This document shows, in pieces, positions 27,452 to 37,361 of a stretch of DNA of 64,000 bases. The notes beneath the pieces are model-generated. The model saw only the letters and a list, made by a program, of their open reading frames with translations. It did not search any database and was not told where the DNA came from. The stretch covers positions 1 to 64,000 of the forward strand of contig NZ_MEJH01000012.1 in assembly GCF_001953635.1 (NCBI RefSeq), in the 5' to 3' direction. This DNA is from Alteromonas abrolhosensis. Lineage in GTDB: Bacteria; Pseudomonadota; Gammaproteobacteria; Enterobacterales; Alteromonadaceae. Position 1 is the stretch's first letter. Each line of letters opens with the position of its first letter. Both the position numbers and the translations under genes were made by a program.

Positions 27452-28903
27452 ATGTCATTTACCCAATTAGGGCTCGCTGAACCCTTGTTAAAAGCTATTG
27501 AAAAACGAGGATTTAGCACACCATCACCTATCCAAGAAAAGGCGATACCAGAAGTATTGCAGGGAAAGGATGTGTTGGCAGCTGCGCAAACGGGAACAGG
27601 GAAAACTGCGGGATTTGGACTTCCTATTTTACAGAGACTGATGTCAGGACAACCTGTGTCTGGCAATAATGTTCGAGCACTTATCTTAACGCCCACGCGT
27701 GAGCTTGCTGCTCAGGTAGAAGAAAGCATTAGCGCGTTCAGTGAGTTTTTGCCGTTAAAAACCGCTGTCGTTTTTGGTGGAGTGGGCATTAACCCTCAAA
27801 TGATGAAGCTTCGTAAAGGGGTTGATGTGTTAATTGCTACACCTGGTCGATTACTCGATCTGTACCAGCAAAACGCAGTTAAGTTTTCTCAGCTTGAAGT
27901 GTTGGTATTGGATGAAGCCGACAGAATGCTAGATATGGGCTTTATTCACGACATTAAAAGAGTACTGAAACTATTGCCACAAGAGCGTCAAAGCTTACTT
28001 TTCTCAGCCACATTTTCTGATGAAATCACTGCGCTGGCGAAAACTATAACGCGCAACCCTGTGAGTATTTCAACCGCGCCTGCCAATACCACGGTAGAAG
28101 CTGTTGAGCAGCATTTGGTAACTATAGATAAATCTAAAAAGACAACTGCGCTTATTTGCCTGATCAAACAGCAAAAGTGGGAGCAGGTGTTAGTATTTAG
28201 CCGTACTAAACATGGCGCTAACCGTATTGCAGAAAAATTAAGCCGCTCAAAAATTCCAAGTGCCGCTATTCACGGTAATAAAAGTCAGGGAGCGAGAACC
28301 AAAGCCCTTGCTGATTTTAAAAGTGGCGCTATTAAAGTATTGGTGGCAACGGATATTGCTGCACGCGGCATCGACATCAGTGAACTCCCCATTGTTGTTA
28401 ACTTAGACTTACCTAATACACCGGCCGATTATGTTCACAGAATTGGTCGTACAGGCCGTGCCGGCGCTAGCGGACAGGCTTGGTCATTTGTGTGTGCCGA
28501 AGAGCTACAGAACCTGAAAGATATTGAAACGCTTATTCAAAAGCTGCTTCCGCGTGAAACGTTGGAAGGTTTTGAGCCACAGCAGGCCGTGCCTGCTACC
28601 ACGCTGTCTAAGCCGAAAAAACCTAAAAAGCCCAAAAAGCCAAAAGCACCACAAGGTGAGGACCTTAGCGAAGGCAAACGAAGTGGCGATAATAAGAAAG
28701 CGGGTCAACGCCAAGGCAATCGTGGCGGAAATGGGAACTCGCGTACCGGTAAATCGAATGCGCGTAACAATAATGGTGGAAAGCCTGCAGGTCAAAGACG
28801 TTCAGGTAGCGAAGGTAATGCCGCTAGACGACCAGCTAAACGCAGAAGCAACCCTTCTAATGGCACGCCTGGTAACAAGGTCTCAAACAACGCAAAAGCT
28901 TAA
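27452..28903 (+). CDS. rhlE: DEAD-box ATP-dependent RNA helicase RhlE
   Basis: A 483-residue helicase that unwinds RNA, with roles in ribosome assembly and RNA decay, often at low temperature. Motifs in order: Q motif ([10 protein letters not shown]), [30 protein letters not shown], then the second RecA domain with ARGIDI and [10 protein letters not shown]. The C-terminal ~100 residues are rich in Lys, Arg, Gly, Asn and Pro, including a [13 protein letters not shown] run, and should bind RNA non-specifically. The ATG at 27452 has CAGGAG upstream and starts the conserved SFTQLGL; an upstream in-frame ATG is less likely. Confidence 0.95.
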   Translation: MSFTQLGLAEPLLKAIEKRGFSTPSPIQEKAIPEVLQGKDVLAAAQTGTGKTAGFGLPILQRLMSGQPVSGNNVRALILTPTRELAAQVEESISAFSEFLPLKTAVVFGGVGINPQMMKLRKGVDVLIATPGRLLDLYQQNAVKFSQLEVLVLDEADRMLDMGFIHDIKRVLKLLPQERQSLLFSATFSDEITALAKTITRNPVSISTAPANTTVEAVEQHLVTIDKSKKTTALICLIKQQKWEQVLVFSRTKHGANRIAEKLSRSKIPSAAIHGNKSQGARTKALADFKSGAIKVLVATDIAARGIDISELPIVVNLDLPNTPADYVHRIGRTGRAGASGQAWSFVCAEELQNLKDIETLIQKLLPRETLEGFEPQQAVPATTLSKPKKPKKPKKPKAPQGEDLSEGKRSGDNKKAGQRQGNRGGNGNSRTGKSNARNNNGGKPAGQRRSGSEGNAARRPAKRRSNPSNGTPGNKVSNNAKA

Positions 28904-28970
28904 AATAGTTAAGCAGCACTAGTAACCTAATGTTGGATTAGCTCTAGAACAAGTTGACACTTTTTGACTT

Positions 28971-29007
28971 AAAACGCCCGATGTCTTTCATCGGGCGTTT
29001 TGTTTTT
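28971..29007. terminator. Bidirectional terminator, rhlE / thioredoxin-like lipoprotein
   Basis: A 13-bp perfect stem (AAAACGCCCGATG / CATCGGGCGTTTT) with loop TCTTT. It has T-rich flanks on both strands and sits between convergent genes. Confidence 0.9.
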
Positions 29008-29028
29008 AAGGGGCAGATGCTAGCCGTC

Positions 29029-29847
29029 TTAGTTATGTTCCCACGAAAACGGGTTGTAATGACGCAGTGCCGGCTTGGTGTTTACTCCATTGCCGCTCTC
29101 AGCATCTAAGGTGAGTTCAGCGCGTTTAACTAGGGTCTTTTGCAGTTCAGTGCGAAAGCCTTTCGTTTCTTTCCACAGTTCATTGAGCCCATCTGGCGTG
29201 TTGCCTTTCAAGTCTTGCTCAAGCATGGGACCGAGTTTGTCATAAGCGCTTTGTAGTCTAAGTGCTTGCTCTTTGTTGTAGGCTGCTTCTTCATCTGTTG
29301 CTTCCCAGTTAATAAACGGGGCTTTTTGAGCAGTTGTCATAGCGGGAAAGCGTGAGAAGTACTGAATGTAATCTGACAAGGGAATGCTATCTGCGCGCCC
29401 CCACATATCCATAGTTGTTCGGTTTAACAATGCGCTGGTTCTAGGCTCAACCACCATCACTGTTGGCGTTGCATAGTAAATAGGATAATCGAACCGCTCG
29501 GTGATATTTCTTCTGTCTTCAAGTGTTCCCACATCAACAAATACGGTTTCGTAATGGGCACGTAGAATGAGATCCATTTCCTTTGTTGCAAAACGTTTAG
29601 CTAAGCCTGTACTGTCGTGGCACCATTGCGCGCCTAATACAACCAAAAGCAGCTTGTTTTGCTCCACGGCTTTTTGCTGAGCATCAACCACATCTTGAAA
29701 AGGTGACGAAGAAGGAGTGTAAGTGTATGGACTTTCACTTTGAGTGCTTACACAGCCATTTAACGTGGCAAGAACGGCTATTACAGTGACAATATTTAAG
29801 CACTGTTTAAAAAAGCGGGCTCGGCGCGCGATGAAATTGTTTTGCAT
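29029..29847 (-). CDS. Thioredoxin-like lipoprotein
   Basis: A 272-residue protein with a lipoprotein signal (lipobox LNGC near residues 29-32) and a thioredoxin-like fold. The active-site segment is AQWCHDSTG near residue 70-78: only one cysteine of the usual CxxC is kept, and a serine takes the place of the second. Classical disulfide exchange is therefore doubtful; reduction through a mixed disulfide or a structural role is possible. The cis-proline region YYATPTVMVVEP is present. The C-terminal ~100 residues are helical. It should sit on the periplasmic face of a membrane. Monocistronic. Confidence 0.8.
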   Translation of the reverse strand: MQNNFIARRARFFKQCLNIVTVIAVLATLNGCVSTQSESPYTYTPSSSPFQDVVDAQQKAVEQNKLLLVVLGAQWCHDSTGLAKRFATKEMDLILRAHYETVFVDVGTLEDRRNITERFDYPIYYATPTVMVVEPRTSALLNRTTMDMWGRADSIPLSDYIQYFSRFPAMTTAQKAPFINWEATDEEAAYNKEQALRLQSAYDKLGPMLEQDLKGNTPDGLNELWKETKGFRTELQKTLVKRAELTLDAESGNGVNTKPALRHYNPFSWEHN

Positions 29848-29935
29848 ACGGTTGTCAAAATAGTAATTAAATCAACAACAATGTAGCATAAAAATAGGGC
29901 GGAAAAGCGGTTGTTGAGCGTAGTATATTACCGCT

Positions 29936-31504
29936 TTAACAGCTACTGTAGGGCAGAGTTAGACAAACTCGGGTGCCCGATGGTTTAATCTGAGATATAT
30001 CAAGCACACCGTTTATTAACTTAGCGCGTTCTTTCATCGAAAGCAGCCCCATTGAAGGTGCAGCGTTTCCTCCATGAGCAAGGTGCTCAAAAATGCCTTC
30101 GCCATCATCAGTGACGACAAATAAGGCACGATGTTGCTCATAATTAGCTTCAATTGATAGCGTTTTCGCATTGGCGTACTTAATACTATTAGTGACAGCC
30201 TCTTGAATTATGCGGTAGATGTGGATCTTTTGGTCAGCATCAAACGGCACAGGCTTACCGATAACGTCAAATGAGTAGCTTATATTCGCGTGCTTGAGTG
30301 TGGTGATGATCTCAGATCGCTGAATTACGTTTTCAATGGGAAGCGTATCGATGCCTGACGGACGCAAGCCCCCTAAGCTTCGCTTCATTGCTTGATAAAG
30401 AGAATCTATTTTATTAAGCATCATATCGTTATCGCCAGTTCGGCTATCTAGCGATAACTGGAGCTTCAAGTCCACAATGCGATGGCCAAAATCGTCGTGT
30501 AAATCTCGCGATAAACGTCTTCTTTCATCTTCTTGTACGGCGACCAGTTTACTGGCAAGCGCTTGGGCGCTTTGTACCGAGGCTTCTAGTTCTTCATTAT
30601 TTTCAGCAAGCATTTTGTTCAGTTCGTTAGACTGATTGATAGAGGCTCCTAAGATAAGGCAACTGACACATAATGCTAATATATAAAACTGGTGTTCAAC
30701 AGGCGGCAGGTCACTCTGGCTTGCTACCACAAACGCTGTGAGTCCAATGAGCAAACAAGAAAGCGCGCTACCCCACACGGCGTAGCGATAAGATAAAAAG
30801 AGCGCGGGCAGTACAGCTAGATATTTTATTTGATAGCTAATATTAATACCGAGAGAATGCGCATAGGTGCTCAAAGCCAGGATCAACAGCCACCCGCTTA
30901 CAGTTAAGTAAAGAATGCGTTTACCTTTTAGGACGTACTGATTTGTATAAAGGGCAAACAACAACGGGCACAGAACAATAATGCCTACAAAATCACCCAA
31001 CGAGAAGTCGAACAAAACAGGCAGAAAAACACTTAGATCGGTTTGTAATTCGATAGCTCTTCTACCTAGAAATACAGCGCCAAGCGCAACGCTAATTAGT
31101 AATCCAAACGCCAAAGTGGCAAGAGTACTGTGAACATTATCAAAGTAGGGGGCGAAGAAGCGGCGTCTGAACGCGTAGACGCAAGCGCAAAGTAACACAG
31201 GTGCGATTAGCAAATGCACCAGATACCAACCAAAGCTTCCACTTAAAAATGCAGTGTTGTCTAGAATGCCGCCAGGATGGAATAAAATGAAGTGCGCCGA
31301 TTTCTCGGCAATGAGCAACATTGGCCAGCTGCGTATGGGTAACAATAGAAATGCGGCTAAGCGAATACCGGCAGGCAAATACCAACTGACCGTACCAGAA
31401 ACAATTTCAAATTGTGTGCTAAACAACCAAACGCTATGAAATAGAAGGGTATAAACTAACCCCATTAACAGATAGTTAGCAGAGAAAAAGTGCTTTAAAT
31501 TCAT
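29936..31504 (-). CDS. MASE1-type membrane sensor histidine kinase (NarL/UhpB class)
   Basis: A 522-residue kinase. The first ~290 residues hold about eight membrane helices resembling a MASE1 sensor. A coiled coil leads into the HisKA_3 box RRRLSRDLHDDFG with histidine near residue 337, then a HATPase domain (EAVTNSIKYA, DDGEG, GLLSMKERA). Its ATG at 31504 overlaps the stop codon of the upstream LuxR regulator gene by one base, so the two form a translationally coupled pair. The signal is unknown; MASE1 proteins sense through the membrane itself. Confidence 0.9.
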   Translation of the reverse strand: MNLKHFFSANYLLMGLVYTLLFHSVWLFSTQFEIVSGTVSWYLPAGIRLAAFLLLPIRSWPMLLIAEKSAHFILFHPGGILDNTAFLSGSFGWYLVHLLIAPVLLCACVYAFRRRFFAPYFDNVHSTLATLAFGLLISVALGAVFLGRRAIELQTDLSVFLPVLFDFSLGDFVGIIVLCPLLFALYTNQYVLKGKRILYLTVSGWLLILALSTYAHSLGINISYQIKYLAVLPALFLSYRYAVWGSALSCLLIGLTAFVVASQSDLPPVEHQFYILALCVSCLILGASINQSNELNKMLAENNEELEASVQSAQALASKLVAVQEDERRRLSRDLHDDFGHRIVDLKLQLSLDSRTGDNDMMLNKIDSLYQAMKRSLGGLRPSGIDTLPIENVIQRSEIITTLKHANISYSFDVIGKPVPFDADQKIHIYRIIQEAVTNSIKYANAKTLSIEANYEQHRALFVVTDDGEGIFEHLAHGGNAAPSMGLLSMKERAKLINGVLDISQIKPSGTRVCLTLPYSSC

Positions 31505-32160
31505 CAATCAGTTTTGACTAATGTGTCTTCATTGATGACATCAGACACATCGAGATACCCCGTTTCTAACGCAATTCTCAGTAAACCAAATTGAGATGTT
31601 ACATTGAGCTTTCTGTAAATATTGGTTCTATGAACCATTACTGTTTTAGGGGCAGTGTCTATGTAATAGGCAATTTGTTTGGGTTGGAAACCCTTTGCTA
31701 ACAGTAAAAAAATTTCCTTTTCTCTTTCGGTCAAAATAGCGGTGAGTTGCTTATCACCAAAAGCTAACTTCTTACTGATATCTGTGCTTAGGTAGTTTTC
31801 ATCTTTTTCCAAAGACTCTAGTGCATCCATTAGCTCTTTGGTGGCAGCATTCTTCGTTACGTAACCATCGGCACCTAGCTCAAGGGCTTTGCTAATATAA
31901 CCTACGTGATCATACATGCTCAGCATTAAGCACTTAATAAAAGATGCTTCTTTCTTAATTTTAATTAAAGTGTCGAAACCACTTTCTTGGGCTAGTGAGA
32001 TATCCAAGATTGCAACATCAATTTCGTCTAGGGATGCGAAGGGAGGGAGAGCGTCTATTGAATTTACAGCATATGCCACATGCCAGCCATATTCTTGCTC
32101 GATGAGGGTTTTAACGCCGTCTCTTACAATCTCGTGATCGTCAATGATGAGTATGTGCAT
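31504..32160 (-). CDS. LuxR/NarL-family response regulator
   Basis: A 218-residue regulator. The receiver domain has IIDDHE at its start and the phospho-acceptor in VAILDISLAQESG near residue 54. The C-terminal helix-turn-helix starts at LTEREKEIFLLLAKG and carries KTVMVHRTNIYRKL as the recognition helix region. It should be phosphorylated by the MASE1 kinase encoded directly downstream. Target genes are not evident; the secreted subtilase gene begins a separate unit upstream. Confidence 0.92.
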   Translation of the reverse strand: MHILIIDDHEIVRDGVKTLIEQEYGWHVAYAVNSIDALPPFASLDEIDVAILDISLAQESGFDTLIKIKKEASFIKCLMLSMYDHVGYISKALELGADGYVTKNAATKELMDALESLEKDENYLSTDISKKLAFGDKQLTAILTEREKEIFLLLAKGFQPKQIAYYIDTAPKTVMVHRTNIYRKLNVTSQFGLLRIALETGYLDVSDVINEDTLVKTD

Positions 32161-32264
32161 GAAAAAATGCTAATTATTCCTTAATGAATCAAGTGTACGT
32201 TGTATTTGGCTTATAGGGAATAAGCCGATGGCTTAGATAGCGAAATCTGACTTTGCCCAGACAT

Positions 32265-32291
32265 AAAAAAGCCGGCCCATCCTTGGCCGGC
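32265..32291 (-). terminator. Terminator of the subtilase gene
   Basis: Stem GCCGGCC / GGCCGGC with loop CATCCTT. On the minus strand it is followed by six T. It lies about 75 bases after the protease stop codon. Confidence 0.9.
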
Positions 32292-32367
32292 AGTTGCTTA
32301 ACTTTAATTCGTCAACGCGTTATTCGCTATAACTCACATTGTGTGAGCTAGCGATACGTAAACTCTC

Positions 32368-34887
32368 TTAAAGGCTCACAGACACTGGTGCAGAGCATGC
32401 AGAGGTTTCATCACAAACCATATAAGTGTACACACCAGGTTGAACGCCTCTACTTCTGTCGCGATAACGTCCGGTGTTGCTCACCTCTTCGAGTAGCTCA
32501 CCATTGCGATAAATCATAACGGTATCAGCCATTGAACCGCTGTAAGATAAATCTACCCGCAGTGAACCAAAGCGTGACAGCAACGCGCGATCAATTTCGG
32601 CAACGATGTTGCTGTCCGACACAGACACGGTTTGTGTAGACACGCCGGTCTGGCCTTCTGAGTCAGTAACCGTAAGGGTTACATCATAAGCGCCAGTGCT
32701 TGGGTAAACGTGAGTTGGGTTTTCTTCAGTTGAGGAAGAACCATCACCAAAGTCCCAGCTATAGCTAACAATATCGTCATTGACGTCATTACTGTTGTTA
32801 GTAAAGCTTACCGATAGGCCTGAGGCATCGTAGGTAAAGGCCGAGTTAGGTGGTGTTGGTCCAACTTCACCAATACCAGTCACTACCAGGCTCCACGTGT
32901 TTACGGTACCGTTGTCACCGTTGAAAGTGTCGAGTACATTCAATGTCCAGTCGCCAGTGGCAACTTCACCGTTAAAAGCAGCAGTGTTATAGCTTTCAAC
33001 GATATCGTCTGTACCGCCACCTTGATTCTGACGTAGAACAGTAGTCGTGCCTTGCGGAGAAGTCAGTGATAGTACGAGGTCACCGCTGTAGGTGTGCGTG
33101 ATGTCAACAGACGCCTGCATACCGAACACCGTAAGCTCGTCAGGAATATTGATCACAAGATCTACACCCACGTCGTCTGGATCTTCTTCATTCGGTAAGG
33201 TAGGGACTGGATCGCCAGAATAAGCGTATGGGAATTCGTTTAGCCCTTGAGGGTAAACGTAAAGATTCGCCGACTTAGATTTTTCAATCTCACCGCTAAC
33301 GCCGTTAACCGTGAAGCTATACGAGCCCCATGGCGTATCTTCAGTTGTCTCAACGGTAAGTGTTACCGTATCGCCAGGTAATGCTGTGCTTGCACTTAGA
33401 GAAGCGATATCACTTGGCTCTGCAAGGGATAGCAGCACTTCTTCTTCGTAGCCAGCAATTGAGCCAACTTCAATAGTGAAGGTATAGGTCTCACCCGCTT
33501 CAATTTCAGCTGAACCTGGCGTAATGCCTAGTTTAAAGCCAGGTGTTGGATCGGCTTCTTCAAGTGCATTGAGTACATTAAGACGGTTGCCAGAAACAGT
33601 GCGACCTTCAGCCCATAAGCTAGTTTCACCCGTAGCCATGAGTAGCTCTTTCATTTCAGACGGCGTCAGTTCAGGGTTTAGTGACCACACTAGGGCAGCG
33701 GCGCCAACCACATGAGGTGTTGCCATCGACGTGCCTGAGTACGTGGCATAGCCGTTACCCGGCACGGTAGATAGGATAGAAGAACCTGGTGCAGCGATAT
33801 CTACGGTCTCGATGCCGTATGAATATCCGCTGTCCCCGTCAGTACGGGTATGACTGGCTACTGCCATTAAACTATTTGTTGTAGTGGTGTAGTTTGACGG
33901 ATAGTTATCTACGTTATCATTATTGGAACCAGAGTTACCCGCTGCCGCTACAAACAAGATGCCCGCTTGGCCAGCAACTTCGATGGCGGTTTCTAGCGCT
34001 TCGCTGTAGCCACCACCGCCCCAGCTGTTATTGGTTGCTTTAATATTTATGCCGCGGTTTTGTTTTAGGTCAGTGAAGTAGTCTATACACTCGATAGCGC
34101 CAGCGGTTGAGCCGCCGTCAGGACCTAAGAACTTACATGCAGCAATTGACACTTCGTGGTTTACACCAACTACGCCAATACCATTTCCGCCCACAGCACC
34201 AATAGTCCCGGCCACATGGGTACCGTGAGAATCGTCGTCCATTGGGTCGGAATCCCCGTTGAAGGCATCGATACCGTAAACGTCATCGATATATCCATTG
34301 CCATCATCATCGATACCATTGCCAGCAATTTCACCTGGGTTTATCCAAGCGTTAGCTGCAAGGTCTTCATGGTTGTAGTCAACACCCGTATCAATTACGC
34401 CGATTACCACATCACTATCACCTGTGGTGATATCCCACGCCTCAGGCGCGTCGATATCTACATCAGCAGTACCGCCGGCTTGACCTGTGTTATTCAAACC
34501 CCATAGATCACCATAAGAAGGATCGTTGGGTACTAAGGCTTTGCGGTAAAGGAAGTTTGGCTCTGCAATTTTAACAGCAGGATTTTTCTTTAAGATTTCT
34601 ATGGCGTCTTTCACAGACTTGCCACGAAGTTCTAGTTTGGCAATTCGGCCATTTAAAAGGTTAGAGAAGCGGTCATCTACTTCATCGCGGTTCACATCGC
34701 TAATGCGTGCTCCCACTGATGAACGCGCGCGCATTTTCTCAGCTTTACTGACGTTTTCTTTGTACACAACAATCACGCTGTCATCGAAAATTTCGGCTTT
34801 CGCTGCGTGTGCATGGCTAGATACCATTAGCGGTAAAAGTGCTAATGACAATGCTGAAAGGCCTGTTTTAAAAGGCTTTGTTTTCAT
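32368..34887 (-). CDS. Secreted subtilisin-like serine protease with P and PKD domains
   Basis: An 839-residue exported protease. Order: signal peptide (cleavage after SHAHA), I9-type propeptide at about 30-115, S8 catalytic domain at about 125-445, a spacer, a proprotein-convertase P domain at about 560-675, a PKD domain at about 690-775 (SWDFGDGSSS), and a C-terminal beta domain. The catalytic triad is Asp in VIDTGVDYNHEDL near 165, His in DSHGTHVAGT near 222, and Ser in SGTSMATPH near 385. The oxyanion asparagine lies in AAAGNSGS. It likely digests extracellular protein. The gene is divergent from the curli operon. Confidence 0.95.
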   Translation of the reverse strand: MKTKPFKTGLSALSLALLPLMVSSHAHAAKAEIFDDSVIVVYKENVSKAEKMRARSSVGARISDVNRDEVDDRFSNLLNGRIAKLELRGKSVKDAIEILKKNPAVKIAEPNFLYRKALVPNDPSYGDLWGLNNTGQAGGTADVDIDAPEAWDITTGDSDVVIGVIDTGVDYNHEDLAANAWINPGEIAGNGIDDDGNGYIDDVYGIDAFNGDSDPMDDDSHGTHVAGTIGAVGGNGIGVVGVNHEVSIAACKFLGPDGGSTAGAIECIDYFTDLKQNRGINIKATNNSWGGGGYSEALETAIEVAGQAGILFVAAAGNSGSNNDNVDNYPSNYTTTTNSLMAVASHTRTDGDSGYSYGIETVDIAAPGSSILSTVPGNGYATYSGTSMATPHVVGAAALVWSLNPELTPSEMKELLMATGETSLWAEGRTVSGNRLNVLNALEEADPTPGFKLGITPGSAEIEAGETYTFTIEVGSIAGYEEEVLLSLAEPSDIASLSASTALPGDTVTLTVETTEDTPWGSYSFTVNGVSGEIEKSKSANLYVYPQGLNEFPYAYSGDPVPTLPNEEDPDDVGVDLVINIPDELTVFGMQASVDITHTYSGDLVLSLTSPQGTTTVLRQNQGGGTDDIVESYNTAAFNGEVATGDWTLNVLDTFNGDNGTVNTWSLVVTGIGEVGPTPPNSAFTYDASGLSVSFTNNSNDVNDDIVSYSWDFGDGSSSTEENPTHVYPSTGAYDVTLTVTDSEGQTGVSTQTVSVSDSNIVAEIDRALLSRFGSLRVDLSYSGSMADTVMIYRNGELLEEVSNTGRYRDRSRGVQPGVYTYMVCDETSACSAPVSVSL

Positions 34888-35365
34888 AATTAGATTCCAT
34901 AATTAGCAATAATGCATAAATCACGAAATCTTCTCGCTCGGTCTGATATAACTAACGGTTAAAACTTATAACGCAAATTTAAAACCCGCTACCCCTATCG
35001 TTGAAATTTGTTCAAAAATACTACTAAACCACTAGTAAATGGCCTTTGGAAAAGCCTAAAGTGGTACTTATTTACTAGTTTTATTTAAGCGCAAAAAGCA
35101 ACTCATCCTTTCTGCAGTCAGTTATCGCCCAAAACATAAAGACCTTACAAAAAATAGGTGGTCTTACCAATTAGCACCTTTCTGGTTGTTTTTTGGGCAA
35201 ATCTAGTACTATGGTATGACCCAGCATGAATAACTCGCTGATTTAACGTGTAGTACCCCTATTTTAACGAAAATAAATACAACTTATTGGTGATAGATTC
35301 TCTTCGACTTAAGGAGTGTTATAGAAAAGTCACCTTTGTTGTTAATCAAGGAAGCAGTCGTTCTC
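34888..35365. other. Divergent promoter region, subtilase / curli operon
   Basis: About 480 bases between the subtilase and csgB starts. It should hold the curli promoter and CsgD-type operators, which I cannot define from sequence alone. A 10-bp inverted repeat (35031-35079) is listed separately. No gene is supported here. Confidence 0.5.
35031..35079. repeat. Inverted repeat in curli upstream region
   Basis: ACTAGTAAAT (35031-35040) and ATTTACTAGT (35070-35079) are perfect inverse copies. The 29-base interior holds a second, imperfect small hairpin (GGCCTTTGGAAAAGCC). The outer repeat is followed by TTTTATTT on the plus strand. It could be an operator, a cruciform or a small RNA terminator. 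Confidence 0.55.
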
Positions 35366-35878
35366 ATGGACAAGAAGCTAAAGGTTAAAAAGAGCCAGCT
35401 TGCTAAAAACGTAAAAGCATTAAAAAGTGCTGCGTTTGTAGCCATTACGGGATGTAGTCTTATAGCCGTAAATCTTCCTGCTTATGCTCAACAGTCCGAT
35501 TTATCAACAAGCTCCGACATGGTGGAATCTTCTCTTTCAATGAGTCTGAATGCACAAGCTATTTCGATAGACAATGAAACGGTCTTCATTGCTGTCAGTC
35601 AGTTTGGGCTAAATAACATAACTAACATTATCCAAAGCGGCAACGGCGCTAATCTATCTAATGTTGTTCAAAACGGCAGCAATAACGAAGCCATGATCAC
35701 CCAGTTGGGTGAGGGAAACGTGGTGAACTTATTACAGCAAAACAACAATAACTACTTCGAGATTATTCAAGATGGGTTCGACAATGTTGCTAATGTCAAT
35801 CAATTAGGTGAGCAGTCTTTTACTGTTTATCAGATAGGGAACGAAATGGTAATTAACATCACGCAATACCAAGAATGA
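35366..35878 (+). CDS. csgB: Curlin repeat protein, probable nucleator CsgB
   Basis: A 170-residue exported protein with a long signal peptide (cleavage after LPAYAQ) and about five curlin repeats of the x-Q-x-G-x-x-N type (SQFGLNN, QSGNGAN, QNGSNNEA, QLGEGN, QDGFDNVA). As first gene before a larger curlin it is most likely the surface-bound nucleator, but the A/B assignment is inferred from order and size. The mature part has no lysine or arginine, whereas E. coli CsgB has several. The start at ATG 35366 is chosen because it gives a proper signal peptide; AAGGAA lies 12 bases upstream. Confidence 0.82.
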   Translation: MDKKLKVKKSQLAKNVKALKSAAFVAITGCSLIAVNLPAYAQQSDLSTSSDMVESSLSMSLNAQAISIDNETVFIAVSQFGLNNITNIIQSGNGANLSNVVQNGSNNEAMITQLGEGNVVNLLQQNNNNYFEIIQDGFDNVANVNQLGEQSFTVYQIGNEMVINITQYQE

Positions 35879-35902
35879 TGTGATTGCCATAGGGAGACAA
35901 AC

Positions 35903-37354
35903 GTGAAAATGAAAAAAACAAAAATAGCGAGTGCTTTGCTTTTAGTTGTAGCGACAGGTTGGGCGTCAGCTCAAGAAATTCCAGAGAGTAAAACAGTTGA
36001 TTTTAATGCTTCAGCTGATTTTATTGCCGCAGCAGAAGGTAATCTAATTATACTAACTCAAACGGCCCCTGAGGGTAATGAAGTAGGAAACGAATCTGTT
36101 TTAAGTCAAGAAGGTGACTTGAATGCAATCTTTGTGGAAGTAACCGGTGATGCCAACGAAGTATTTGCTTCACAAATGCAGTCTGGCAATACCTTTTATG
36201 CCACTGTCACTGGTAATGGCAACTTCTTAGAATCAGAGCAAGATAGCTTAAATAGCACAGCTGACTTTTTTGTTGAAGGTGACGATAACACAGTTTCACT
36301 TGTTCAACTGGGAGATGGCGGACCATTCGGTTTTATATTCAATCGTTCAATTAACAGCATCATAGGTAGTGGCAATACATTGTCGGTATACCAAGGCGAT
36401 GGTGGAAACTGGGCCAATAATGCAATATCGGGTAACGACAACACGGTAAATGTTGAACAGTCGGGCGACTGGCATGAGTCATATGTTCGCGAGTTGAGTG
36501 GCGATGCAAACGTGATTGACGTTATTCAAGACGGTTTCTACAACGTATCTGACCTAACAGTTATAGGTTTTGAAAACGACATTGAGATTGATCAAGATGG
36601 CGATCAAAACACGGTTGGCTGGAGCATGGTAGGCGATGCAAATGAAATTGAATTTGAACAGGACGGCGATGGTAACGAGATTACCACTGGTGTGTTTGAA
36701 GGCTTTGAAAATGCAGTAAATATTGACCAAATCGGCGATTTCAACTTGGCTACTGTTGAAACCCTCGGGGGCGGAGCGAATACGTTTGAAATTAACCAAA
36801 TCGGCGACAGCAACACGGCTTATGCAGGGGTAATTGGTTTATTCAACGAATTTGACCTAACTCAAGTAGGTGATGCTAATCAAATCAGCACTGTGAATTT
36901 CGACGGCTGGTTCAACACAGTTGAAATAGAACAAGATGGCGACTTTAACCTTGCGCTAGCTCAAGCTGGTATCGGTGATTCGACATATATCGCAGACGGC
37001 AACCTAATTGAAATGTCACAAGAAGGTATTGAAAACACAGCATCGGTAGAGCTGGCGAGAGATGTTACGTCAGGCTACAACGAAATTATGGTTTCGCAAT
37101 CCGGTGAGCTTAACTTACTAGATCTTCTTATTGACGGAAGTGACAACATAGTTAGCGTAATGCAAGAAGGCGCAGGAAACTGGGTTACAGATGATGCGGG
37201 TGGTCAGTTTGTTATTTCAGGTGATATGAATACATTTGAAGTAACACAAATGGGCAACGATAACTTAGTAACCGGAAGTATAACTGGCAACGGCGGCACA
37301 GTAAGTGTAACGCAGGTTGGTGATTACAACGTGGCTACTGTTGTTCAGATGTAA
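35903..37354 (+). CDS. csgA: Expanded acidic curlin, probable major fibre subunit CsgA
   Basis: A 483-residue exported curlin with a signal peptide (cleavage after GWASAQ). I count about 18 repeats of roughly 22 residues with the pattern G-x-x-N-x-(I/V)-x-(I/V)-x-Q-x-G-D-x-N, for example ENDIEIDQDGDQN and ANTFEINQIGDSN. E. coli CsgA has five repeats in about 150 residues, so this is over three times longer. The mature protein is strikingly acidic: one lysine and three arginines in about 460 residues, and no cysteine. Each repeat should form one strand-turn-strand rung of an amyloid beta-solenoid. GTG 35903 has AGGGAG upstream; ATG 35909 is an alternative. Confidence 0.88.
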   Translation: MKMKKTKIASALLLVVATGWASAQEIPESKTVDFNASADFIAAAEGNLIILTQTAPEGNEVGNESVLSQEGDLNAIFVEVTGDANEVFASQMQSGNTFYATVTGNGNFLESEQDSLNSTADFFVEGDDNTVSLVQLGDGGPFGFIFNRSINSIIGSGNTLSVYQGDGGNWANNAISGNDNTVNVEQSGDWHESYVRELSGDANVIDVIQDGFYNVSDLTVIGFENDIEIDQDGDQNTVGWSMVGDANEIEFEQDGDGNEITTGVFEGFENAVNIDQIGDFNLATVETLGGGANTFEINQIGDSNTAYAGVIGLFNEFDLTQVGDANQISTVNFDGWFNTVEIEQDGDFNLALAQAGIGDSTYIADGNLIEMSQEGIENTASVELARDVTSGYNEIMVSQSGELNLLDLLIDGSDNIVSVMQEGAGNWVTDDAGGQFVISGDMNTFEVTQMGNDNLVTGSITGNGGTVSVTQVGDYNVATVVQM

Positions 37355-37361
37355 CAATGAT

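Noticed and set aside
28524..28922. 132-codon plus-strand frame at the end of rhlE
   Set aside because: It is an alternative reading frame of the basic, low-complexity RhlE tail; the high Lys/Arg content comes from that bias.
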